Positions 46,211 through 55,563 of a DNA stretch of 64,000 bases are shown one piece after another. The number at the start of each line of letters is the position of its first letter. Within the stretch, counting starts at the first letter, position 1. The DNA comes from Rhabditoides inermis (Eukaryota; Nematoda; Chromadorea; Rhabditida; Rhabditidae), in assembly GCA_963966185.1 (NCBI GenBank), contig CAWZYM010000217.1:248001-312000 (forward strand), given 5' to 3'. The position numbers and the translations under genes are program-made. Under the pieces are notes generated by a model, which searched no databases, had not been told where the DNA came from, and worked only from the letters and a program-made list of their open reading frames with translations.

Positions 46211-47722
46211 GTGTGCATCACGTAAGCTCCGCCCACTGCACTTTGCGCTCATTGGTCGCTCGGCTCTCTTGCGTGCGCACTCTGATTGGCTGAGCGCATG
46301 CCCCGCCCTTCGTTCACCCACTCTCGTGTCGGCTCGCCGTCCAGGCCACCGCCCCAGTTTTGGCGCGAAAACTGTGGGGGGAGGGGAGTGTGCGGAGCGG
46401 AGTGAGTGGGTAAGAGAGAGAGACGCGAAATAGCGCGTGTCAATGAGAGACTGGCATTGGCAGGCGCACGAGCGATTCGACAAAGCAGTGCGTTTCCATA
46501 TTCAGGATACGTTTTCTAAAGTTTCGAATATGTATACATAACATGTTCGGCACATCAACCTGAAAAACAATTTCTTCGAAATTTGAGAAAAGGACATCCA
46601 TTCTCTTTCGAAAAGTACACGAGTAAAGAGGAGTGGTTTGTTTTGATCTAATTCAACAAAAGCACATGCATAAAATCTCTTCGCAGCTGACTAAAATTTC
46701 AAAACAAACCTGCTCTTTCTGATCGATGAAAAATATAGTATGCACTATAATCGTGTCATACATTTTGTTGCAAGTTACTTGTTGGGATTAACAGTATCCT
46801 GAATACCTGAACTCAACATGCTAACAAGAAAACAATTAGAGTTTTAAAACATCGTTCGAAAGAGCAGGTTTGTTTTGAAATTTTAGTCAGCTGCGAAGAG
46901 ATTTTATGCATGTGCTTTTGTTGAATTAGATCAAAACAAACCACTCCTCTTTACTCGTGTACTTTTCGAAAGAGAATAGCTTATATACTCGTTCAGCAAC
47001 CGATGACGTGTCTCCTCAATCAGTCGGTCACTCCCACATGCTTCACTCTCCTTCGAGGCATTCGAATCATCTGCTCATTTCTATGCGTCCTTGTCTACAT
47101 TCCATTGTTTTTCAAGCTCTATTCGGTAAAGACATCCTCGCATCTTTCTTCTGTCACGTTCTATTCCATTGTTCTCTTTGTTCAGACAATCAAACAACAC
47201 CGTGAGCTCATCAAAATAACCACGGTCGGCTCGACTAAACAGGATAAGAAAATGTTGAACATGTGAGTTCGAGAATATTCTAATACAATAGAGTTCATTT
47301 TTCAGGACGGTAACAGTGAGTCTCATAACGGCTAATACGCTTTGCATGTTCACTGTACCCGATCTGATTATGGTGTTCACAAACTCCAAGAGTAACCTAT
47401 TCTACATGATGAATTTGAACAAGGTAAGAAATACTGCAATTATCATTTGATACATGTTTTTTTCAGGGAGCAATCAACTGTTTGATATTCATTCTCACAC
47501 AGAAAGCGCTGCGAAGCTTGCTCTTCCAATGGGGAAGTGGGAAGAATGCGGTGAGAGAATACACACGCTCTGTCTGATGGCTATTGTGATTCACATCTGT
47601 CTTTGTTCCAGCCCAAGTTCTCAACGGTAGCCGGCCCGGCTACGCGTACTCGAACCACCGCCCTACCAGTCATGGTTCGAGCCGCCGCCCTGGCAACCAA
47701 CCGAAGAAACACCGCACTCTAA
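45118..47722 (+). CDS. Srsx-like seven-transmembrane receptor, paralogue 2
   Basis: Chemosensory-type GPCR paralogous to 38.96-40.70 kb, in the opposite orientation. Exons: 45118-45309, 45444-45549, 45587-45664, 45724-45905, 46998-47126, about 47185-47261, about 47305-47424, about 47467-47550 and 47612-47722. It starts MADSNATTALFDSDSSAIVY. TM2: EYLMLSGCMLFDVLFGATYF. DRY-like motif: TALDRLYCVFFPIRY. TM6: VSLITANTLCMFTVPDLIMV. Tail PKFSTVAGPATRTRTTALPV to NTAL-stop. Intron 1 begins GC instead of GT, whereas the paralogue has GT. Intron 4 is enlarged to about 1.1 kb by element A copy 2 and a fold-back element. All frames join without a break. Confidence 0.88.
45937..46567 (+). mobile_element. 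Dispersed element 'A', copy 2 (uninterrupted)
   Basis: About 631 bp, same orientation as 3902-5274. It keeps the empty TA site of MITE B near 46044. It contains ATTGGTCG and ATTGGCT CCAAT-type boxes, GC boxes, a GGC-trinucleotide run (about 46179-46200) and the palindrome AGTTTTGGCGCGAAAACT near 46352-46369. It lies in intron 4 of receptor paralogue 2. Confidence 0.82.
46600..46977. mobile_element. Fold-back element 'G' with 120-bp arms
   Basis: The arms 46600-46719 and 46858-46977 are inverted copies of equal length and near identity, ending ATTCTCTTTCGAAAAG. The loop is 138 bp. It lies directly after element A in intron 4 of the receptor, 20 bp before exon 5. No coding capacity. Confidence 0.9.
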
Positions 47723-48420
47723 ATTGCCTTTTTCGCCATCTAAATGGATGAAATGTGTAGCGTAAAGAGATTCAAAATTAGCAGACTATAGCGTGGCACG
47801 TGGTTGCCGTGGTACAGTACAATGAGGAGCTGTTGGAGCTGTCTCGTCTCCCAAACCCCTTCGCCCAACTAGTTACACCTTGACCAACTCGGATCATTTT
47901 GATAAGTAATCTAATATCTCCAAACTCAATGAATAGGAATGATATCGAACATAAACAGGAAAGCGTACCATGCTCTTCAAACTTTACATCGGAGTGCACA
48001 ATCTGCCACAACTTGGACACTTCCAACTGCACGTCGTGCAACCACCCGCTCTGATCCATTTGCCACGCGCAATCGCGTTATCCGAAGCACGGTCGCTTGC
48101 TTGCTTGAATTTGATCTTTGTCACTGGACTAAACATTCGACATTGCTTTTTTCATTGTAATACTCGCAGCATTCCAGGCCCGGTCCACCCTACTACTTCG
48201 CTCCGTTACCTCGGGTCACTCAACGCGCGACGCACTATTGCGAAATAATGTCACCTGTCAGATACAACAACGGGCCGTGGTCGGACATTTGCCCGGTTAT
48301 AAAATGTTTATTGTATATGTAAAATAATTGTATTTGTTGAAATCAGGTAATTGTGTTGAGTTGTGCGCAGTGATAATTGACTTGTGAAGCGCACAATTAC
48401 TAATTTGAAGGCCGTCTAAG
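47723..48420. other. Intergenic stretch
   Basis: Follows the receptor stop codon. Mixed composition with a CGCGCGACGCACTATTGCG motif near 48220. A possible - exon around 48060-47980 has no partner exons. No gene supported. Confidence 0.4.
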
Positions 48421-48423
48421 ACA

Positions 48424-48600
48424 AACCTCGCGGTCCCCGCGCGGTGAATCGGCGGCTCCCGCGGGATGAATGCGCGGTCCGCTCTGGTACAACGCGGGGC
48501 GGTGCGAGATCGCCCCGCGGGAGCCCCGAGAACTGCGCGGTTCGCGCGGGATTCCCGCGTAAACCGCGAAACAGTCCCGCGGGAACCGCGCAGAGCATTA
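48424..48600. repeat. CpG-rich block with repeated CCCGCGGG/CGCGGTTC words, copy 1
   Basis: About 175 bp with very dense CpG and many SacII-like cores. It resembles the block at 49615-49815; on - both contain a CGGGG-(A/C)-TCCCGCGGGG phrase. Sharply bounded by A/T-rich sequence. Confidence 0.75.
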
Positions 48601-48739
48601 TCAGCCTACTGATCCGGCACTTCTTTGTTGTGTTCTCTCCTGTATTTTTGTTATTCAAATACACCAACGACCATATAGATAACATATTTCATTCGCGACA
48701 AACAAGTAACACATCCATGCACCACAAAGTAACAGTATT

Positions 48740-49200
48740 TGGAGAGGTGGCGAAGACTTGTTCTTGAGCTTGGATCGAAAATGGCGGGCTTGATACTGGC
48801 ACTCCTCCTGCTGCTCGACTCGAAGTTGACCTGAACACCAATCACTCAATATCAATCTATATGGACAAATCATTACCTGTATGAGGTGCAGCACGAGCTC
48901 CTTGAGGCGTAACTGCTTCACCTTGAAGCATTCGACAGGTGCGCGGCGAGAAGAAGAATGCAGTCAGACTTGTGCTGGAGAGATTGATCGTGATTCATAT
49001 CACTCCTTCATCCACCAACCTTCTCCTCGTGTACCTTCTCTCGATCTGCGCGAAATGGTCGGCATCGGCCGAGAATATTTGCACTCCGCCTCCTTCCGGC
49101 AGTAGCGTACTTTCCCTGAAACATAAAGTGATGTACGAAAAACAAGTTCTTTTCAACACACACCTTGACGAGTATGAACTGGACGACAGTCCTCTACGTG
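48740..49200 (-). CDS. Possible small unidentified multi-exon gene 'Z'
   Basis: - exons joinable in phase: about 49195-49165 (VVQFILVK), about 49116-49040 (STLLPEGGGVQIFSADADHF), about 48923-48879 (VKQLRLKELVLHLIQ) and about 48832-48735 (VNFESSSRRSASIKPAIFDP). A TAG stands in frame just before the first of these, so an intron must start there or the gene is broken. No family recognised. Confidence 0.3.
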
Positions 49201-49614
49201 TCCACGTCGTCGACGAGCAGTGTCTGTTTCCCAGTTCTCCCTTCTCCGGAACACTCCTTTGGAGAGTACAGCGGGCTATTTGTCAGCCTCAGGCGATCTT
49301 GGCGGACGAGGCGGGGAGGCGAGCGCGATGCGCCCCGCCTCCTTTCATTCCAGTAGGTCAGGATGACAGCATCTTAATAAGAATAATGCTATACGTAACA
49401 AGATTCGAACTTCGAACTTATCATGCACGCACCTTCCATATGTTCTCGTATCGTACTAGCCTACTGCTGCCAGCCGGGAGCACTCCGCGTGCTCGGATCA
49501 CCATATACATACAACAAACCTACAAAATAACAAATATTTTCAAAATAAACAATACAAACATGAAATGAATGAAATCGCAGAACTTCCGCGTTCGCAAAAT
49601 TTAAACGTGAAAAG

Positions 49615-49815
49615 GACGCCGTTACATTGTTCGGGACTTCCTCGAAAGCCCCGCGGGATCCCCGAAAACAGAAACCTTCCCGCCGGGTTCAATCTGCATT
49701 TCGCGCCTCCCGCGGGATACCCGCGCGGTACCGCCAACTTTCGGGAGGCCCGCGGGTTACGCGAGGGCGCCGCGAAAAACCGTGGAATCCCGCGGGGCGC
49801 TCGCGACTTTGCCTG
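49615..49815. repeat. CpG-rich block, copy 2
   Basis: Dense CCCGCGGG words, about 200 bp, related to 48424-48600. It ends 77 bp before the ATG of the next gene, so it could also act as promoter sequence. Confidence 0.7.
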
Positions 49816-49891
49816 AGGTGGTGAATGCGCGATGTTGTTTTATTCTTTTCTTGTTATTTCCTTTTGTTTTTGAAATCATATTGTGTTTAGG

Positions 49892-52206
49892 ATGGCGTCG
49901 GACGACGAATTCTGGGGTCACAATCTGGAGGTGGGTGAGGTGTTCATCGCTCGCATTTGTCGACTGATCGTTTTGGAATTGTGCTGGTTGCAGAACTGCT
50001 CGCTGTGGTGGGACGACGGCTACGGCACGGAGCTGATAGCCAACAAGCACAATCCTGTCACTCCCGTCAGTCTACCTGTGTCATATATAATCGTCTCATC
50101 TTTTGTTTTAGATTGCCGATCTCGTTCGTTCTGATCGCCGTCGGTTCGGTGACCAGCTCCAGTCGTCTGCCATTCCCTCTCACTCGCCCGCGTTTGTTGC
50201 CAGTCAGTTCACTCCATTCATTCACATTTTATTTCACCATTCCAGCTTCGACGCCCGTGGCGAAAACTGGACGGAGCAAGGAACACAAGCGCAGGAGCCA
50301 CTCAAATGCAGGTGCGTTTCACTGCTCTTTGAATCACAATTCTTGTTATGGTATGGCATATTTGTTAGTTGTCTGGTCGTCATCAGAGGATGACACGGCG
50401 GTGTTGGCTGCTGCGGTGGAGCGTGAGCGTGCGCGGAACAGGCGGCAGAGGAAGGAGATGAGCCAGCTGCAGCACAGGGTGGCCGCTGTCGAGGCCCTCG
50501 TCGCCACCCTCACCAGTGGTGTGTTGTCATTATGATGGTGGGGGTGTTAACCTTTCCATTCCAGGTGTGCCGTCTGCCAGTGATCGCGCCGCGTCTTCCA
50601 CCCAACCGGATGTCAATGGTGCAGCCGTAGATGGCCTGATGCCGAACCGAGGTGAAATAATTTTGTAAAATCGATATTTAATTTTTTTCCGATTTTTGTT
50701 AGATGTGTATTTCATTTTATCGATTCTCTGACTCGTCTCCGCCGGTTGCCGTCGAATCGCTGTCTCCGTCACCGACGCGAGAGAGGCCGCGGAGGGCTCG
50801 CTCCGTTTCTGTCATACACAACCCGGTACCGCATCGATAATTGATGTCATGTTTCTTTGATGAATCGATTTTTCAGGACAATTCGATTGTGACGATCGAA
50901 AGCGAGGAGGCGAGTGAGGCGAGCAGTGTGGAGGGAGATGGAGAGGGCCGGCCGGTTGGGGTTGGAGAGAGGCGCGCGCGCGGATCGGACTGGTTCGACC
51001 GGCTGCCGAAGAAGTGCAATGTGAGATCGGGTCGAACAAGGCACAGGGGATGTTATAAACGCGTGGTCAGTCTCTTCAGAAACCGTTTCCAATACTTCGA
51101 AGTGATTGGTTGGAAGTAGTTTGCGCTGGTTGTGAGCAATGCGGTAGTAGTTGGAAGGTGTTCAGCAAGGCATTTTGAGTAGTTCAAAGAGTCTTGCCTC
51201 GTCTTGCAGCGGTGTTCGTTGTCGGTGCGGGGCACGACTCGCCACGCCCTTTCCCACCTCGAGCCGATCCGATTCGCGTGCAGCGCATGCAACGCCAAGA
51301 AGAACAGTGAGATAGCTTTCTAAAGTGTTTGTGTTTCAAATCAGCGGGCGATTGCAGGGCGAAGAGACATGGTGTTTCACGTGCGACGGTGCAGCGCCCT
51401 CGACCCCAGTGCTGCTCTTCTCGACCACAGCAAGGAGAGGGGGGTGGGTGGACAAGTTCAAGTATTTATCCGTTATAGCTGAATATGATACAGCACAATC
51501 ACAATGATAGGATAGGAAACATACAGTGGGCCAAGATCTTTTGGGCTGACGCCGGAGAAAGGCAGTTGGGCAGACGAGATGAGGTGGACAAGTGTGATGA
51601 GGAAGGCGAGAGGGTGTGGATGTTGCAGGTCAGGGAGAAGGTGGCAGCGAACTTTGCTCGTTGCTTCGAGCGTCGTAACGAGACGAGGTACCTCCCCGAT
51701 GAGACGAATGAGGAGGAGGAGGAGGAGGAGGGAGTCGCTGTGCCCAAGGACATCACGATGCAACCCGAGCCGACCAAGCTGGCGCGACGCAGCGGCGAGG
51801 CGAGCAAGCGAGCGGCTCGCGGCAAAGAGAAGCCGGCCGAGTGCAAGGTACGGAGAGAGAGAGAGAGAGAAAGAGAGAAAGAGAGAGAGAGAGAGAGAGA
51901 GGTGATGTTGTTGCAGGTGTGTGGGCAGACAGTGCGCAGTCAGATGCCGCGCCACGCCTATCAGCACATGGTGCCCGTCATGTTTTCATGTTCCCACTGC
52001 CCGCTTAAGTCCAACTGTGAGTTACTTGAATTACTTGAATCACTAAATAGGTATTAGAGGTTTGTTGTTGTTGTCATGAAAAGGTATGTTTCCAGGCAGT
52101 GACAAGTTCCGCCGGCACAGTGTCAAGTGTCCCGGGAAGCTCGTCGATCACAAGGACGAGCCTGAGGTGAGGGCAGGGAGCGAGGCAACAAAACAGAGGA
52201 GATAGA
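49892..52206 (+). CDS. Unidentified protein with C2H2-like zinc fingers and a coiled coil
   Basis: Starts MASDDEFWGHNLE just after a tgtttag acceptor. Later exons encode CSLWWDDGYGTELIANKHNP, IADLVRSDRRRFGDQLQSSA and a basic Ser-rich segment. A heptad-like helix follows (VERERARNRRQRKEMSQLQH, then VAAVEALVATL), then an acidic stretch and NVRSGRTRH. Three finger-like modules come next: RGTTRHALSH...FACSACNAKK; VCGQTVRSQMPRHAYQHM; and FSCSHCPLKSN...FRRHSVKCPGK. An acidic Glu run (about 51712-51735) precedes the second. The stop is at 52204-52206 if the last exon reads through, or at 52458-52460 if it splices onward. No orthologue recognised; nuclear or nucleic-acid binding is inferred. Confidence 0.6.
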
Positions 52207-52316
52207 GATCTCGGAATCAGTTTCCTCACTTCCCTCCTAAAACTCGTTGTTCTGCCCCATGCCAATTTTTTCATAACAACTATGGAGGATGTTATGGTAT
52301 CATGAGCTAATTTAAT

Positions 52317-52460
52317 ATGATGGCTGCTCAAAATGAAGCCGAACTGCAGCCGAAGGGCGTGTGGAGGCTGATTGTGAGATTGGGCGTCATATGGATACAC
52401 GACTCTTTGCAGGTGCGTTGTCTCATGAAGGAAGTGAAGATGAAGTGCTTCCCGGAATGA
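52317..52460 (+). CDS. Small open frame (47 residues), possibly the last exon of the preceding gene
   Basis: ATG-to-stop frame with no break, starting MMAAQNEAELQPKGVWRLIV and ending VKMKCFPE. A TTTGCAG|GTGCG acceptor inside it (about 52412) could instead make its second half a terminal exon of the zinc-finger gene. No family recognised. Confidence 0.25.
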   Translation: MMAAQNEAELQPKGVWRLIVRLGVIWIHDSLQVRCLMKEVKMKCFPE

Positions 52461-52781
52461 GAAGCATCTTCTCCCAAGCTCGTTGTCATCATTGTTTTAT
52501 TACCATGTTGTTATGTTATGATTTGATTTTTTTGCGTGTTAGTATTGTTACGATAGCGTGCTCATATCTAACGGATATTATATTATCGTTGATGTCATAA
52601 TAATCCCACTTCTATATACAATGAATTGTTTCACATGACTTGAAGTACTTTTTTCGGGAAACCTGTTTCCCGGTCTCACTGATTGCATTCACAAATCATG
52701 TGTTCACGAAAAGAAAAACACCGGAGAAGTGTGGACTCCTATTTCGTGGACTGAACTAGTGCACTAGTGTGCAATACTGGT

Positions 52782-53421
52782 ATGATGGCGATACTTTTGT
52801 TGATCGTTTTCCTTCCGTTGCGAATTGGTAAGCTCTTTTGTGGTTTCTCAATTCTCCTTTAGCCCAGTCGGATGTGGAGTGGTACTACCGCAGTGAACTA
52901 GATGAGTTCGATGTTGGCTCGTTCGAGGGAATTGTGTTCCGGCGAGATGGAATTCCCATTGCGAGAACGGACAACTTCAAGGTTTGGAGAGGGGAGAAGA
53001 AGGAGAGGGGGAGGCATTGTTTCAGGTGTTGCATCAGACCGTTTCGTTCTGGGCTCGGCTAGTGGTAACAGATGAAATACACCGCATCTCTTCACTGCAC
53101 GTCAATGGCAACAGGTCGACTCCATAATTGCACTTACATGTTTACTCATTCATTTTCATCCCCCATCTGTCTCTCTCGTCTCTCATCACAACTCTTATAG
53201 TTACCAAATACTACCTTCTTTGGAGCAAAAGAACTGTGTTCTTGGAAGAAATACATTAGAAGAAGTCAAGACCACTCTCTTCGTATGCTTTGGATCAGAG
53301 GGTAGGTGTTTCGATTCGGAATTGAACAAATGATTTTTAAGAACTGATCGTTGGCACGGCATCAACGGACTTTGAACGAGAAAACGAGATGTACGTGGTC
53401 AGACGAATAAACCAATTATAG
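52782..53421 (+). CDS. Small secreted protein of unknown function
   Basis: Five exons. A hydrophobic signal peptide (MMAILLLIVFLPLRI) is followed by SDVEWYYRSELDEFDVGSFE and GIVFRRDGIPIARTDNFK, then VLHQTVSFWARLVVTDEIHR, YQILPSLEQKNCVLGRNTLE, VKTTLFVCFGSE and the C-terminus YVVRRINQL. Mature length is about 130 residues, with two cysteines. The alternating pattern suggests a compact beta-rich domain; no known family recognised. Introns are short. The profilin-like gene follows on the same strand 288 bp downstream. Confidence 0.6.
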
Positions 53422-53708
53422 GACAACATAGTCACAGACACTGCACTCCCAATTCTGAATATGATGCACCTAATAAACGAACGATTCCTCAACAGTCACG
53501 TTGGAGAAAGGGGGAGGAGAGAGAGAGAGAGAGGCTGGGTGAGGGAACGAAGTACTTGAGTACTGGAGTTGCCGCATAGGCAGTACCGGTCGCCTGTCAG
53601 TCTGTCCCTTATCGTATCAGACGTATTCGTTCGAGTGCAATCGCCGTACGGTCCGACAACAATTGAAGAGTATACATAAAGTGTCCGTTCGAGAGTCTAG
53701 TGATACTA

Positions 53709-55426
53709 ATGTCACAAATGATCTGTCTATTCCTGGCTCTCATTCTGTTGTTGGAAGTGAATGGTGAGTTGCTCTTGATTCTTTCTGTTATTTATAGGGT
53801 ATCCCCCATTTTGCCCATTTTCACGGTACGCAATCATCTCGGTCGTTCCAGACACGAACCAGACAATGGAAATGACGTCGAAAAGAGGCACTTTTTGATG
53901 TTTTTGAGCTCAAATGAGCACTTCTCAAAAGAAAATCACAAATATCGAGCCGACAATCTGTTGGTAATACCCAGAGGTTCACTCTCCCGAAGTTTGAAAA
54001 TTTTTTGGAGGAGTTTGAACAAAGTTATTAGAGAAACACTAAATCACCTATTGAAGCTTTGCATTTTGGAGGTTTTTCATGGTTTATAAATTTTGGAATA
54101 GCGATATCAACAAAAGCGAGCCGACAATCTCTTAGTAACAGTCTCAGTATTCCTCTGTCCAAGGACAAAAAATAGAAAATTTCTGAACGAAGTTATTAGC
54201 TCCGAAATATGCTCCGATCTGCTTCATTTGACTTGCAAATGACTCTCATTTCCCTAAAATCAGACCGCCAAGCGCGCGAATTGCGCGGTCGAATGATCCC
54301 GCGCGGACCGATAGTGCGACCAAATGCGATGAAATGCTGTCTGGAAAATATACGGCGAATGAACTAGCGTACCGTGAACGGGGGGAATACCCTATAGGTC
54401 GTGTGTTGGAAGCGAAGCAATCTTCGGAAGAAGATTGGGACAACAAGGAGTCTCCGGATCCGGAGAAAGTGGAAACGGAACGGGAGGAGGAGCAGCAGAC
54501 ACAGTCCAATGAGGTGAAACTGCACTACAGTAAACTTCAATCTTGTATGAGTACTATTTATATTTTTATACTAATACTAGTGTGCATTCAGATCTCGACC
54601 GAAACGGAACCCACCACTGTGCGCACTCGGAAGAGGAAGCTTTCTGGCTGGGAGAGGATGTTGAATACGTACCTCATCCGACCAGGAATAGGCGTCCGAG
54701 GGGCCGCCATATTCAGCCTCGACAATGGCGATGTGTGGGCAGAGTCGCCCGGATTCAAGGTATTGTTCTGTTTGTTGATTTGTTTGTTGTGTACTTGTTT
54801 ACATTCAGCTGGGCAGTGAGGACTCTTCGTTTTATGCCGATCTCTTGGGCGATTCGAGTCTGTTGCGGAAGACTGCGCGCATACCGTTCGATGGAGAGCT
54901 GTGAGTGTGTTCCTTTTCGACAAGTTGTGACTGGCAAGTGTAACTGTATACACTCGCTCGCTCGAATCGACCCAATTGGGGGCGACACTTGACGACTACT
55001 TGAAGAGAACGGGCGGGAGAGAGGTCGTTTTGCAAGATTTCAGGAATGCTGCATGACAACTCAAAACATATACCTGCAGAAATGCACATTATGTCATTAT
55101 GTTTAAAACGTAATTTAGGTTTTACAAGACCAGCCCTGCCGAATCTGCAGTGGTCACGGGAGTGGGCAAACATGGAGAATACTTCATTCTATTCCAGAGC
55201 GAATGGGGTGAGTCATCATTTCATCAATCAGTACACAGTTTTACTTTGCTTTAGACAGTCCAGACTCTGTCACTAGTGTGTTGCTTTTTTTATGATAAGA
55301 CTACGAATAGACCAATATTTTTCAGCTGGGATCATGGCCGTTCAGGACAGTGAACACAACCCGAACCGTCTCAAGTCAGCAGCTGATCGATTGTACAGAC
55401 GGCTTATCACCCAGAAGTTAAAATAG
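53709..55426 (+). CDS. Profilin-like protein with an N-terminal signal peptide
   Basis: Exon 1 encodes MSQMICLFLALILLLEVNG, a clear signal peptide or membrane anchor. After an intron now holding a MITE, the exon from about 54398 encodes an acidic linker (EEDWDNKESPDPEKVETE). The profilin N-terminal signature follows: SGWERMLNTYLIRPGIGVRG and AAIFSLDNGDVWAESPGFK, then LGSEDSSFYADLLGD, LGATLDDYLKRTGGREVVLQ, ESAVVTGVGKHGEYFILFQS and a final helix (NRLKSAADRLYRRLITQKLK-stop). Profilins bind actin monomers and proline-rich ligands in the cytosol and normally lack a leader, so a secreted or lumenal form is odd. The exon near 54950-55060 is uncertain. It converges with the vWA gene. Confidence 0.72.
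53795..54394. mobile_element. MITE 'E' (600 bp) inserted in a splice acceptor
   Basis: Terminal inverted repeats start TAGGGTAT(C/T)CCCCC and extend to TTCACGGTACGC. TA is duplicated at both ends. The target TA is the TA of a TAG acceptor (empty site ttatttatag). As a result both the left end (TTTA-TAG) and the right end (CCCTA-TAG) now present a TAG. Confidence 0.85.
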
Positions 55427-55563
55427 ATTGTCAACTTGTCAGATATAATAGTTATTTATACACACACGAAAGATACTTACACTTTGGTACACAAACGATA
55501 GAGGGAATCACAGTCATGGGCTGAGTGGGTGGGGAAGAGGGTCTATGGGAGTGAGCGTGGGAA

